Assembly: GCA_017436255.1 (NCBI GenBank)
Contig: JAFSDK010000044.1
Coordinates: forward strand, 17,281 to 81,280
Length of the DNA: 64,000 bases
Origin: Clostridia bacterium
GTDB lineage: Bacteria > Bacillota > Clostridia > Oscillospirales > Acutalibacteraceae
Direction: 5' to 3'
Each line of letters starts with the position of its first letter. Position 1 is the stretch's first letter. The notes under the pieces were generated by a model that saw only the letters and a list, made by a program, of their open reading frames with translations, was not told where the DNA came from and made no database searches. The position numbers and the translations under genes were made by a program. Of the stretch, positions 9,865 through 18,557 are shown piece after piece.

Positions 9865-11131
9865 AAAACTTTTTAAATGTGAACTTCTAAACGAAGAATA
9901 TACCGTAACGACCCTACGCAATGGACTTAAAATTTACATTATGGAAAAACAGAATTTTGATTCTGTTTATGCTGTCTTTGGCACAAAATACGGTTCAATT
10001 GATAATTGTTTTAGCCTTAATAATGGTGAGTATATAGAAGTCCCAAACGGAATTGCACATTTTCTCGAACACAAGTTGTTTGAAAGTGAAGATGGTGACG
10101 CATTTGCAAAATACTCAAAAACAGGTGCGTATGCTAATGCGTTTACCTCGTTTGATAAAACATGCTATCTTTTTTCGTGTAGTAGTTTGTTTGAAGAAAA
10201 TTTAGATATTTTGCTCAATTTTGTACAAAGTCCTTACTTTACAGAGCAAACCGTCAGAAAAGAGCAGGGAATTATCGGTCAAGAAATTCGTATGTATGAT
10301 GATAGCCCCGGTTGGTGTGTATTGTTTAACGCTCTTGAGGCTATGTATCACAATCATCCCGTTAAGGTTGATATTGCGGGTACTGTTGAATCAATTGCTG
10401 AGATTGACGATAATTTGCTATACGAGTGTTATAAAACATTTTATAACCCTGCAAATATGTTTATTTGTATTGCCGGTAAGGTAGATACTGACAAAGTGCT
10501 TGACAAAATTTCATCCGCCATTAAACCGTGTGATAAAATTCAAATTAATCGCAAAAAGGTTGATGAGCCGGCAAGTGTTGTTACAAATTATGTTGAGAAG
10601 CAATTAGAGGTTGCCTTACCATTGTTTTGTGTAGGTTACAAACAGCAGCTTAAAACAGAAGAACCTAGTTTGCGTGATTCAATAGCGGTAAATCTTTTAT
10701 TAAAACTAATTTTTGGCGAGTCATCGCATTTTTATAAAAGGCTTACTGATATGGGCCTTATAAATGATGAATTTGAAACTGAATATTTCACAGGTAGAGG
10801 TTTTGCGGCCATACTCTTGGAGGGAGAATCTTATGAGCCTAAAAAGGTTGCCGAGGAAATTAAAAAAGAAATTTATTCAGTTTTAAAAAATGGTATTGAT
10901 GCTGAGTTGTTTGAAGCAATCAAGCGTGATTCATTTGGTGATACAATTAAAAGATATAACAGTGTAAATAATATCGCTATGATGTTTATTGACGCGGCAG
11001 TTTCTAACTACAATATATTTGATGAAATTGAAATTTTAAGAGAAATTACCCTTGAAGAAGTCTTAAAGCACATTGAAATTTTTGATGAAAATAAGGCTGT
11101 TCTTTCGGTAATCTCACCTAAGGAGAAATAA
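9857..11131 (+). CDS. M16 zinc peptidase, YmfH-like
   Basis: A 424-residue M16 peptidase. The inverted zinc motif HFLEH is at nt 10057-10071, and the distal glutamate lies in the EQGIIGQEI stretch, so this is the catalytic member of the pair. The YANAFTSFDKTCYLFSC segment next to the active site is typical of the family. I start at ATG 9857, after AAGGAAG; a TTG 21 bases earlier has no spacing to a ribosome site. The gene overlaps its inactive partner and precedes lgt by one base. It probably forms a heterodimer that cuts small peptides in the cytoplasm. Confidence 0.88.
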   Translation: MNKKLFKCELLNEEYTVTTLRNGLKIYIMEKQNFDSVYAVFGTKYGSIDNCFSLNNGEYIEVPNGIAHFLEHKLFESEDGDAFAKYSKTGAYANAFTSFDKTCYLFSCSSLFEENLDILLNFVQSPYFTEQTVRKEQGIIGQEIRMYDDSPGWCVLFNALEAMYHNHPVKVDIAGTVESIAEIDDNLLYECYKTFYNPANMFICIAGKVDTDKVLDKISSAIKPCDKIQINRKKVDEPASVVTNYVEKQLEVALPLFCVGYKQQLKTEEPSLRDSIAVNLLLKLIFGESSHFYKRLTDMGLINDEFETEYFTGRGFAAILLEGESYEPKKVAEEIKKEIYSVLKNGIDAELFEAIKRDSFGDTIKRYNSVNNIAMMFIDAAVSNYNIFDEIEILREITLEEVLKHIEIFDENKAVLSVISPKEK

Positions 11132-11132
11132 T

Positions 11133-12035
11133 ATGGCGGTTTATGAAGGTATTCTTTTTGGTATTAAATTTAAAATTAATCCTATAGCATTTACTTTACC
11201 AATAGGTGACGGATGGGATATCTATTGGTACGGCATTATGATTGGTCTTGGCTTTTTAGCTGCCCTAATTTACGCCTTTTATACTGCTAAACGTTACGAA
11301 ATTAATGTTGACAGAATGTTGGACGTCGCTTTAATTACAACGCCACTTGCAATACTTTGCGCAAGGGCATATTACGTAATTTTTGACGGTGAGAAACTTG
11401 AAAGTTTTGGCGATTTCTTTGGCCTTGGTAATGGGCATGGTGTCGCTGGATTGGCAATATACGGTGGTGTAATCGGTGCCTTCCTTTTCGGTGGTATTGC
11501 CTGTAAACTTCGCAAGGTTAATATTCTTGATATGTTTGATTTAACTGCTACGTGCTTTATTTTAGCACAGGCTATTGGTAGATGGGGTAACTTCTTTAAT
11601 CAAGAAGCGTACGGCACATTTACAGGCAGTAGTTGGTGGGGAATGGTAAGTAACCAAACAGCATATGAAATGGGTAGCGCTGAACTAGTTCATCCGTGTT
11701 TCTTATATGAGTTTATTTGGTGTATTATCGGCTTTATTTTAATTGACCGAATTGGCAGAAACCGCAAATTCAAAGGTCAACTTGTTTTATCATATGGCAT
11801 TTGGTACGGCTTAGGCAGAGGATTTATTGAATTACTCAGAACGGATAGCCTGTATTTAGGTTCAATACGTGTTTCGTCACTTCTTTCTTTTGCTGTTGCA
11901 ATAACTTTTGGCATTTTAATGTTTGTTATACTCAAGAAGCAAAGGATAGAAATAGAAAATACTACTTATTCAAGTATGTTTGTTTCTAATGAAGAATTGG
12001 ATGAAATTTCAGAGGAGATAGAAAATAATGGCTAA
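11133..12035 (+). CDS. lgt: Prolipoprotein diacylglyceryl transferase
   Basis: A 300-residue integral membrane enzyme that moves diacylglycerol from phosphatidylglycerol to the lipobox cysteine of prolipoproteins, the first step of lipoprotein maturation. The family signature is seen as GRWGNFFNQEAYG (nt 11577-11615), and about seven hydrophobic segments span the protein. The C-terminal tail after residue 280 is acidic and probably cytoplasmic. ATG follows AAGGAG by 7 bases. The stop overlaps folD by 8 bases. A GerC-type lipoprotein encoded at 46.9 kb is one likely client. Confidence 0.95.
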   Translation: MAVYEGILFGIKFKINPIAFTLPIGDGWDIYWYGIMIGLGFLAALIYAFYTAKRYEINVDRMLDVALITTPLAILCARAYYVIFDGEKLESFGDFFGLGNGHGVAGLAIYGGVIGAFLFGGIACKLRKVNILDMFDLTATCFILAQAIGRWGNFFNQEAYGTFTGSSWWGMVSNQTAYEMGSAELVHPCFLYEFIWCIIGFILIDRIGRNRKFKGQLVLSYGIWYGLGRGFIELLRTDSLYLGSIRVSSLLSFAVAITFGILMFVILKKQRIEIENTTYSSMFVSNEELDEISEEIENNG

Positions 12036-12879
12036 AATAATTGATGGAAGGGAAATTTCTGCTGCCGTAAAGCAGCAGATTAAAGAAGATGTTGTTTCAC
12101 TATATAAACAGGGTATAGAGGTTGGCTTAGCGGTAATAATTGTAGGCGATGACCCTGCTTCAAAAGTATATGTTGCCAATAAAGAAAAAGCCTGTGAGCA
12201 GTTGGGTATAACCTCATATAAATATGCATTACCCGCTGAAACCACTAATGAAGAACTTTTAAGTCTAATCGAAAAGTTGAATAATGACAAAAAAGTTAAT
12301 GGTATTTTATGCCAGTTGCCACTTCCAAAGCATCTTGACGAAAAGTTGATTATTAACAGTATTGTACCTGAAAAGGACGTGGATGCTTTTCATCCGCAAA
12401 ACGTTGGTAAAATAATGATTGGTGACTTTGATTTTTTGCCGTGTACACCCGCGGGTGTAATAGAAATGATTAAATATTCAGGTATTGAGATGTCGGGTAA
12501 GAAATGCGTCGTTGTGGGTCGTTCAAATATTGTAGGTAAACCAATGGCAATGTTATTGCTACATAATAATGCTACTGTTACAGTTTGTCATTCACGTACC
12601 GTTAACCTTAAAGAAGAGTGTGCTAATGCCGATATTTTAGTTGTTGCGATCGGTAAGGCAAAATTTGTAACTGCAGATATGGTTAAAGAAGGCGCTATTG
12701 TTATTGATGTTGGTATGGATCGTGACGAAAATGGCAAATTATGTGGTGATGTTGATTTTGATTCAGTATCTCAAAAAGCTGGTGCCATTACACCTGTACC
12801 GGGTGGAGTAGGTCCCATGACAATCGCAATGCTTATGAAAAATACACTTACTGCAGCAAAAAAACAGAATTCAAAATAA
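12028..12879 (+). CDS. folD: Methylenetetrahydrofolate dehydrogenase/cyclohydrolase
   Basis: A 283-residue bifunctional enzyme interconverting 5,10-methylene-THF and 10-formyl-THF. The catalytic lysine region YVANKEKACEQLGI (near residue 50), the cyclohydrolase signature around VDAFHPQNVG, the Rossmann GRSNIVGKPMA stretch and the C-terminal PVPGGVGPMT signature are all present. The length is standard. ATG follows GAGGAG. It is translated in overlap with lgt and is followed 20 bases later by a gene of unknown function, so the operon groups unrelated functions. Confidence 0.97.
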   Translation: MAKIIDGREISAAVKQQIKEDVVSLYKQGIEVGLAVIIVGDDPASKVYVANKEKACEQLGITSYKYALPAETTNEELLSLIEKLNNDKKVNGILCQLPLPKHLDEKLIINSIVPEKDVDAFHPQNVGKIMIGDFDFLPCTPAGVIEMIKYSGIEMSGKKCVVVGRSNIVGKPMAMLLLHNNATVTVCHSRTVNLKEECANADILVVAIGKAKFVTADMVKEGAIVIDVGMDRDENGKLCGDVDFDSVSQKAGAITPVPGGVGPMTIAMLMKNTLTAAKKQNSK

Positions 12880-12899
12880 TTTTGAATGGAGCGTATCCG

Positions 12900-13664
12900 G
12901 TGAAAAATAAATTATTGTATGTAACCGCAATATTTGCTTTGCTTTTATCCGTGTTTTCATTAGTCGTATCAGCTGCTTCGACTAAAACAAATAATACAAG
13001 CATTGCTGTTCCGCGCGGTTATAAATACGTCACACCAAGCACTATTGATGAAAATTTACAACTTATTGATGAGATAAATTTTTCAAGTCAAGATTTTGAA
13101 AAATATCTTTTAGAAAATAAAATTATTCTTTTTGCTTACAATAGTGATAATAAAAATGAAATTATTGTTAAGCTAGATGCTGGCGTTTGGGATTCAGAAT
13201 TTGACATTAATCTTCTTGATGAAGAGAGTCTTGCCAAAATGGCTACAACGCTAACAACAGGACTTGATTATGAAAAAGTTACACTTGGTGAATACGTCTT
13301 TATTCGAACAAAAGTTAATGGCAACGACAATGGTGGCGCATTCAACATTATAAGATACGTAACCATCCAAAAGGGTAATTTAATTTCTGTTGAATTTTTG
13401 TTTGACGGTGAATTTAACACTGCTAATAGTGAATTTTCAGAAAATGTTATGGGAACTTTTTATACTCAAAAGGGTACAGATTCAAATAATGGAATAAAGG
13501 GCGTTGCTAATGATGTGGCAGTCAAGTGTTTGATAATTTTTGCTGTGCTGGCCGGTGTTTGTGTTGCAGTTTACGTTGTAGTAACCCTCGTAATTGATTT
13601 ACGAAAAAAGCGTAATACTAGTGACGTTGCACCTTACGTAAAGATTAAACGTAGAAAATTTTAA
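12900..13664 (+). CDS. Membrane-anchored exported protein of unknown function
   Basis: A 254-residue protein starting at GTG 12900 (TGGAG lies 8 bases upstream; an upstream TTG at 12882 has none). Residues 1-27 form a signal peptide ending at SAAS. The mature region is an extracellular alpha/beta domain of about 170 residues. A second hydrophobic helix lies near residues 205-232, followed by a short basic tail (DLRKKR, KIKRRKF) that should be cytoplasmic. No family is recognised. It is the last gene of the M16-lgt-folD run and precedes the htrA-like gene, which suggests an envelope role, but that is only context. Confidence 0.75.
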   Translation: MKNKLLYVTAIFALLLSVFSLVVSAASTKTNNTSIAVPRGYKYVTPSTIDENLQLIDEINFSSQDFEKYLLENKIILFAYNSDNKNEIIVKLDAGVWDSEFDINLLDEESLAKMATTLTTGLDYEKVTLGEYVFIRTKVNGNDNGGAFNIIRYVTIQKGNLISVEFLFDGEFNTANSEFSENVMGTFYTQKGTDSNNGIKGVANDVAVKCLIIFAVLAGVCVAVYVVVTLVIDLRKKRNTSDVAPYVKIKRRKF

Positions 13665-13743
13665 AATATTATTATGAAAATTCATTAAATATTCATATTT
13701 ATATAATATACTTCGCTTGTAACTTATCGAAGGGAACGATGTT

Positions 13744-15000
13744 ATGGATAATTATAACAACCAACAAAACGATTTTAATATCTATTCATCAAACGAGACG
13801 TATGATAATAGTTTTGTTGAAAACACATTTGCAGAGCAACCAAAACAAAAAAAGAAAAAGAAATTCTCATTTTTCACCGTTTTTCTTTGTGCTTTAATTG
13901 CTGCGGCAATCGGTGCTACAACCGGTGCCGGTGCGGTTATACTTACTAACTATTTTACAAAAGATGATGATAAGGGCAGTACCATTATTGTAACCGAGGA
14001 CGGAACACAAAAGGTTGTCACAGAAATTAAGGTTGATGAAGAAGTCGGAAGTGTAATTGAAGCTGTTGCGCAGAAGGTCACACCAAGCGTCGTTGGTATT
14101 GCAACAACTGCATCAACAAACAGTTTCTTTGGCGGCGGAAGCGAAACAACAGGTGAAGGTTCCGGCATTATTTATACTGCTGATGGTTATATTATTACTA
14201 ACTATCACGTAATTGAGGATGCGGTCAATTCTTCTTCAGCTAAAATTGAGGTGTATTTATCTAGTGATACTGAAAAAGGACATTCAGCAAGCGTTGTTGG
14301 ATACAATATTGGATACGATTTAGCCGTTATAAAAATTTCTGCTAAAAATCTTGTGCCAATTGAACTCGCAGACGCAAGCAAACTAAGGGTCGGTCAATAT
14401 GTAGCTGCAATTGGTAGTCCCGGTGGTTTAGACTTTATGGGTTCAGTAACATATGGTATTATAAGTGGACTTAACCGTGTTATTGCCGACAGTTCAACAG
14501 GCGCAGATGTTGAACTTATACAAACTGATGCAGCTATTAATCCCGGTAATTCAGGCGGTGCTCTTGTTAATACGCAAGGCAAACTTGTTGGTGTAAATAG
14601 TTCAAAAATCGCCGCAACCGATTATGAAGGTATGGGTTTTGCAATACCTGTAGATACTGTGAAAGATATTTGTGATAAAATTATTTCTAACAAGGACACA
14701 CCAAACCCGTACATTGGTATTACAATTAGTGATAGATATTCTGCTGAGGATCTTAAAGGTTTAGGTTTTCCTGTAGGTGCAGTTGTAAACAGCGTTACAA
14801 AAGATGGTCCCGCTTATGAAGCCGGTATACGTAGAGGTGATATAATTACCGAGTTTAACGGCAAAGCCATTAAAAATTATACCGAACTCAGTGACGTAAT
14901 TGCCGATACAAAACCCGGCCAAAAGGTAAACGTTAAGATTTATCGTTCAGGAAGATATTATACAACAAAAATTCAAATTGGATCTAATAATGCTCAATAA
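13744..15000 (+). CDS. htrA: HtrA/DegP-like membrane-anchored serine protease
   Basis: A 418-residue envelope quality-control protease. Residues 1-38 are cytoplasmic and end in a lysine run; one transmembrane helix spans about 38-62. The trypsin-like domain holds His in TNYHVIEDA, Asp in GYDLAVIKI and Ser in NPGNSGGALV, so the triad is intact. A single PDZ domain follows (GAVVNSVTKDGPAYEAGIRRGDII). The ATG follows GAAGGGAACG. A TATAAT at 13702-13707 is a possible -10 but lacks a good -35. The gene is monocistronic and ends at a strong terminator shared with the opposing operon. Confidence 0.93.
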   Translation: MDNYNNQQNDFNIYSSNETYDNSFVENTFAEQPKQKKKKKFSFFTVFLCALIAAAIGATTGAGAVILTNYFTKDDDKGSTIIVTEDGTQKVVTEIKVDEEVGSVIEAVAQKVTPSVVGIATTASTNSFFGGGSETTGEGSGIIYTADGYIITNYHVIEDAVNSSSAKIEVYLSSDTEKGHSASVVGYNIGYDLAVIKISAKNLVPIELADASKLRVGQYVAAIGSPGGLDFMGSVTYGIISGLNRVIADSSTGADVELIQTDAAINPGNSGGALVNTQGKLVGVNSSKIAATDYEGMGFAIPVDTVKDICDKIISNKDTPNPYIGITISDRYSAEDLKGLGFPVGAVVNSVTKDGPAYEAGIRRGDIITEFNGKAIKNYTELSDVIADTKPGQKVNVKIYRSGRYYTTKIQIGSNNAQ

Positions 15001-15010
15001 AAATAAAAAA

Positions 15011-15047
15011 AACTTCGGTCTGTTTTATACAGACCGAAGTTTTTTTA
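15011..15047. terminator. Bidirectional intrinsic terminator
   Basis: A 12-bp stem AACTTCGGTCTG / CAGACCGAAGTT with a 7-base loop and T-runs on both strands, between htrA and the opposing CinA-like operon. Confidence 0.92.
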
Positions 15048-15052
15048 TTTAC

Positions 15053-15853
15053 TTAATTTAAAAATGAAAATATATTTTTAAAGTTTTCGATGATTGAAAT
15101 ATCGTTAAGTAGTGGTAGTACTATTAAGAAATAACCTAAAAAACCTAATATAAGCAACAATAAGATCATTATGATAAGAGTAGCGACAGTATATTTACTG
15201 TTATCACATTTCGGTACTTCTAGTGAAATATCATTTTCGTCGATTATAAATTGTTGAGAAGTATTTTGTTGAACTTCTAACAAGGGTTCGTCGATTTCAT
15301 TTGATGTAGTATCGGTTTCTTCGGGCTCGTTTTGCACAAAATCAATATTATAGGTTTTCGGCGTTTCAAGTAATGTGACACCTTCTTCAATATCTTTTTC
15401 GAGTTCGCTAACAGCGCGAATATATGGTTCTATCAAATTTTTCATAATTTCGCGCTGTACGTTTTTCTCCGAAGAAAGAAGTATCAAGCTTTGAGGCCCA
15501 CTTTCGACAATACAACCACCAAGAATTGCCTTTTCAGTAATTAGCGGTACTGAACCTTTAATGATTTCATTAAATATAGATTTAGTCCCAAAAAGTTCTT
15601 CGGTATCGAGCGTGTCGGTTTCGTAACCGATAGAAAAAGCAATGTTTTCGATAATATCATTTGTCAAAGAACCTGTAATAATTACGATTTTACTTCGCGC
15701 AATTGCACGAGCCATAACCGAAAGCAATTTATTTTTATCGTCTACCGAACTGGTAAGCAGACGCATATTACAACAACCACTAACGTTGAATTCTAATTCG
15801 AAATCAGTTGGTATGTTATAATAAACGATTTCTGTTTTTATGTTCTCTAACAT
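15053..15853 (-). CDS. Membrane-anchored protein with degenerate CinA N-terminal (MoCF-like) domain
   Basis: A 266-residue protein. Residues about 50-160 resemble the molybdopterin-binding-like domain of CinA: KIVIITGSLTNDIIEN stands where CinA has its TGGLGPT motif, and GGCIVESG followed by SLILLSS matches the end of that domain. The diagnostic glycines are partly lost, so activity is doubtful. An acidic linker (about 170-220) leads to a C-terminal hydrophobic helix (about 230-255), giving a tail-anchored topology. ATG follows AAGGAGA. It is the last gene of the nifZ-thiI-CinA operon, 20 bases after the CinA/pseudo-sortase gene, so both halves of the CinA fold occur in this operon on membrane-tethered proteins. 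Function is unknown. Confidence 0.65.
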   Translation of the reverse strand: MLENIKTEIVYYNIPTDFELEFNVSGCCNMRLLTSSVDDKNKLLSVMARAIARSKIVIITGSLTNDIIENIAFSIGYETDTLDTEELFGTKSIFNEIIKGSVPLITEKAILGGCIVESGPQSLILLSSEKNVQREIMKNLIEPYIRAVSELEKDIEEGVTLLETPKTYNIDFVQNEPEETDTTSNEIDEPLLEVQQNTSQQFIIDENDISLEVPKCDNSKYTVATLIIMILLLLILGFLGYFLIVLPLLNDISIIENFKNIFSFLN

Positions 15854-15873
15854 TTGATATTCTCCTTAAAATT

Positions 15874-18546
15874 TTATGCTTCAGTATTATCATCTGTGCC
15901 TGGTTCGGGTTCGGGCTCAGGCTCTGGTTCAGGCTCTGGTTCAGGCTCGGGTCCTGGTTCAGGTTCGGGCTCAGGCTCGGGTTCTGGTTCTGGTTCAGGT
16001 TCAGGTCCTGGTTCAGGTTCGGGCTCAGGCTCGGGTTCAGGTTCGGGTTCTGGTTCAGGTTCGGGTTCGGGCCCCGGTTCGGGCTCGGGTCCTGGTTCAG
16101 GCTCGGGTTTAGAAGAAGAATCTGGGTTTGAAGGTTCATCTTCCGGTTTTGATGTATCACTTGGTGTTGTTTCAGATGGTATGGATGTTGAAGTATTATT
16201 AGAATTTGTCGATGAATCATCGTTTATATTAACATCGCCAGAAGCAAAAGGATTAGTAACCGAGCGTTGGTCGTACCAAATTTGTGGATATCTTGGTGAT
16301 GGATTTGTGCGATACACTGGTGCCGCTGCATCTTTTGCTACAGTTTTAGCTATAATAACAATTTTAGCGCCTTTAAAATAATCCGCATCAGTCACAAGCG
16401 TCACATACTCATCGGAGTACGAATGTTTTAAATCGGTAAGATATATGCTTCTTTGTTTAGCCTCAGCTAACCATTTTTTATACTCATTTTGATCTCTGAA
16501 GGAGGATTTGTCAAAGGCAAAAGCATGGCCATTATCATCTTCTGCTTCAGAAATAATCATTACCGAGAAAATATGGTATTTACGATGGTTGTATAGAGTT
16601 GTAAGTTCAATAGTTGGATTCTTTTTAAGATATGAAGTATTTAAATACTCACTTAATGAACCAAACATTGAGCCGTCATTCATATCATTACCATATATTA
16701 CTATATTTTTGCTGTTTTTTTGTTGGCCGGCATTTGAACGATAATCAAAATATAAGGAACCATAACGGGTTTTCTTCAATAAATGATTGTGATTTTTGTA
16801 ATACTCATTATTGGTTGTTATACAAACAGGGTTATTTATTTGAGTATCACCAATTTTTAACCAACCAGTAATATCGCGATTGTACTTTCTAATATCATCA
16901 AAGGCCTCAAATTGTCCATTGTTGCCACGGTCTTCATCAAACTCCCATATTTGACGTGCTTCATTAATAACCTTATCATTTGTATTTTTAGCAGTTAAAT
17001 ACGTAATTGCAAAAGTACTGCCTCCAATTATTGAAGCAATAATTACAGCAAAAACAGTGGCTGAAATAAACTTTTTAATATTGAACTTTTCAAAATTATC
17101 AAAAGAAAATTTGTTATTGTGTGTTAGTGCAATTTTTTCTTCGGTTTTGCTTTTGGTCTTGATCTCGGTTTCAACTTCGGTTTCAATTTCAATTTCAGGT
17201 TCAGGTTCTTGAATAAACGTCGATTCTTTAATTATATAATCATCATCAAAAATTTCGTAAACAGGGTTTGTGAAGGGGGGGTTATGCTCATTAATAGTAT
17301 CGTCAATACCAGTATCATTGTCATAAACAACACGATTATGTAGCATACCTTCTGAATATTCAACCAGGTCACTTATATAATGAGGTTGAGAGTGTAAAGC
17401 ATTAAGTGGTTCACCAACTTTAGTAGCGCTTGGTAGAACAGATGGATAATATTCAAGGTAACGGCGCAAAAGGTCTAATGCTTCATAAACAGATTTTTGG
17501 CGAACCTCATCACGTGTTAAATTGGGGTCAAACTGATTTTTAATTACCCACATATTTTTACCATCAGTAAGAGCAATATAAACTGTGCCAATAGGTTTTT
17601 CTTCACTATATGAAGGTCCTGCAACGCCTGTAATAGAAAGACCTAAGTTTGAGTCGCTAAGATTTAAAATACCAAGAGCCATTTCAGCAGCAGTTTCTTT
17701 ACTTACTGCACCGTAGGTATTTATAGTTTTTTGAGATACATTAAGTGCCGCGCGTTTAATGCGGTTTGAATAGGATGAAATGCCTATTTCAAATACAGAA
17801 GAAGCATTCGGCACCGAAGTAATAGCAGATGATAATAAACCTGCGGTGCAAGATTCAGCAGTTGCTACCGTAAGTCCGTTTGCAATGAGTGATTCAACAA
17901 TTGTGTTTTCTATACCAAAGCTTTTAGAAACATATGAATTATCACCCAAAAGCATTTTGATATTAAGATAAACCTCTTCGCATAATTCATTTGCGGCTTC
18001 AATACTGTTTTCACTTGCAAAGATATGTATTTTAGTTGAAATAGAATCTTCTACAATATATATTCTTGGATTTTTTAATTTACAGTAGTTTCCAATTAAT
18101 TCGTGAACTGTTTCAGCATCATAGGTTGATACGTTCAACATCCTATGTGCAAAGAAATCAAAGCCGTTATTAATGAAGAATTTTCCAATAATGTATGACA
18201 CAACACGTAAATAATCACTGCCGAGCGTTAAAGAAGCGACCACAGTATTTTTGACTTCAGCAACAAATGCAAAAAGTTGCTTATTGGCAAAAAACATATG
18301 GGTGTCATCAAAATATTTATCCTTAATAAATGCTTGTTTGTTTGAGTCTTCGTGATGATTTGCAATAAATACTAAATCGTTTTTCTTTAGCGCCTTTTTG
18401 TACACATTTTCAAAGTTGTAAATGCTGCAAGGCGTAAAAGTGATTTGGTCAGAACCCGAAAACATATCACGAATAATATCGTAAACGTCATATAACGATT
18501 TATTAAGTATGTTTTTATTTTCAAAATAAATTAATTCAGTTTTCAA
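15874..18546 (-). CDS. CinA-like protein fused to transmembrane helix and catalytically dead sortase-B-like domain
   Basis: An 890-residue fusion that starts at TTG (GGAG lies 8 bases upstream). Residues 1-215 resemble a diverged CinA N-terminal region. Residues about 220-375 are a good CinA C-terminal (NMN deamidase-type) domain with AESCTAG, SYSNRIK and GVAGPSY. A variable linker and one transmembrane helix (about 492-516) follow. The extracellular part (about 530-740) aligns by eye with class B sortases ([32 protein letters not shown]). However, the catalytic His position reads YGND, the Cys position reads LVTD and the Arg position reads GAK. The C-terminus (about 805-885) is a run of PE and PG units. 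I know of no named family with this order. The CinA half could keep deamidase activity in the cytoplasm while the outer half binds something. Confidence 0.75.
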   Translation of the reverse strand: MKTELIYFENKNILNKSLYDVYDIIRDMFSGSDQITFTPCSIYNFENVYKKALKKNDLVFIANHHEDSNKQAFIKDKYFDDTHMFFANKQLFAFVAEVKNTVVASLTLGSDYLRVVSYIIGKFFINNGFDFFAHRMLNVSTYDAETVHELIGNYCKLKNPRIYIVEDSISTKIHIFASENSIEAANELCEEVYLNIKMLLGDNSYVSKSFGIENTIVESLIANGLTVATAESCTAGLLSSAITSVPNASSVFEIGISSYSNRIKRAALNVSQKTINTYGAVSKETAAEMALGILNLSDSNLGLSITGVAGPSYSEEKPIGTVYIALTDGKNMWVIKNQFDPNLTRDEVRQKSVYEALDLLRRYLEYYPSVLPSATKVGEPLNALHSQPHYISDLVEYSEGMLHNRVVYDNDTGIDDTINEHNPPFTNPVYEIFDDDYIIKESTFIQEPEPEIEIETEVETEIKTKSKTEEKIALTHNNKFSFDNFEKFNIKKFISATVFAVIIASIIGGSTFAITYLTAKNTNDKVINEARQIWEFDEDRGNNGQFEAFDDIRKYNRDITGWLKIGDTQINNPVCITTNNEYYKNHNHLLKKTRYGSLYFDYRSNAGQQKNSKNIVIYGNDMNDGSMFGSLSEYLNTSYLKKNPTIELTTLYNHRKYHIFSVMIISEAEDDNGHAFAFDKSSFRDQNEYKKWLAEAKQRSIYLTDLKHSYSDEYVTLVTDADYFKGAKIVIIAKTVAKDAAAPVYRTNPSPRYPQIWYDQRSVTNPFASGDVNINDDSSTNSNNTSTSIPSETTPSDTSKPEDEPSNPDSSSKPEPEPGPEPEPGPEPEPEPEPEPEPEPEPEPEPGPEPEPEPEPEPEPEPEPGPEPEPEPEPEPEPEPEPGTDDNTEA
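15905..16116. repeat. Low-complexity PEPEPG-coding tandem repeat
   Basis: A degenerate 6-12 bp repeat of GGTTCG/GGCTCA/GGTTCA type on the plus strand. On the minus strand it encodes alternating Pro-Glu with interspersed Pro-Gly near the C-terminus of the CinA fusion. It also leaves other frames open, including an artefactual Ser-Gly repeat on the plus strand. Such tracts change length by slippage and may vary between strains. Confidence 0.9.
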
Positions 18547-18557
18547 TGCTTACACTC

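Noticed and set aside
15905-16116. Repeat array considered as CRISPR
   Set aside because: Units are 6-12 bases with no unique spacers and lie within a coding frame.
15854-16381. Plus-strand open frame of about 175 codons rich in Ser-Gly repeats
   Set aside because: It is the complement of the PE/PG-coding repeat of the CinA fusion. The repeat keeps several frames open; there is no ribosome site, and the minus-strand frame has the domain content.
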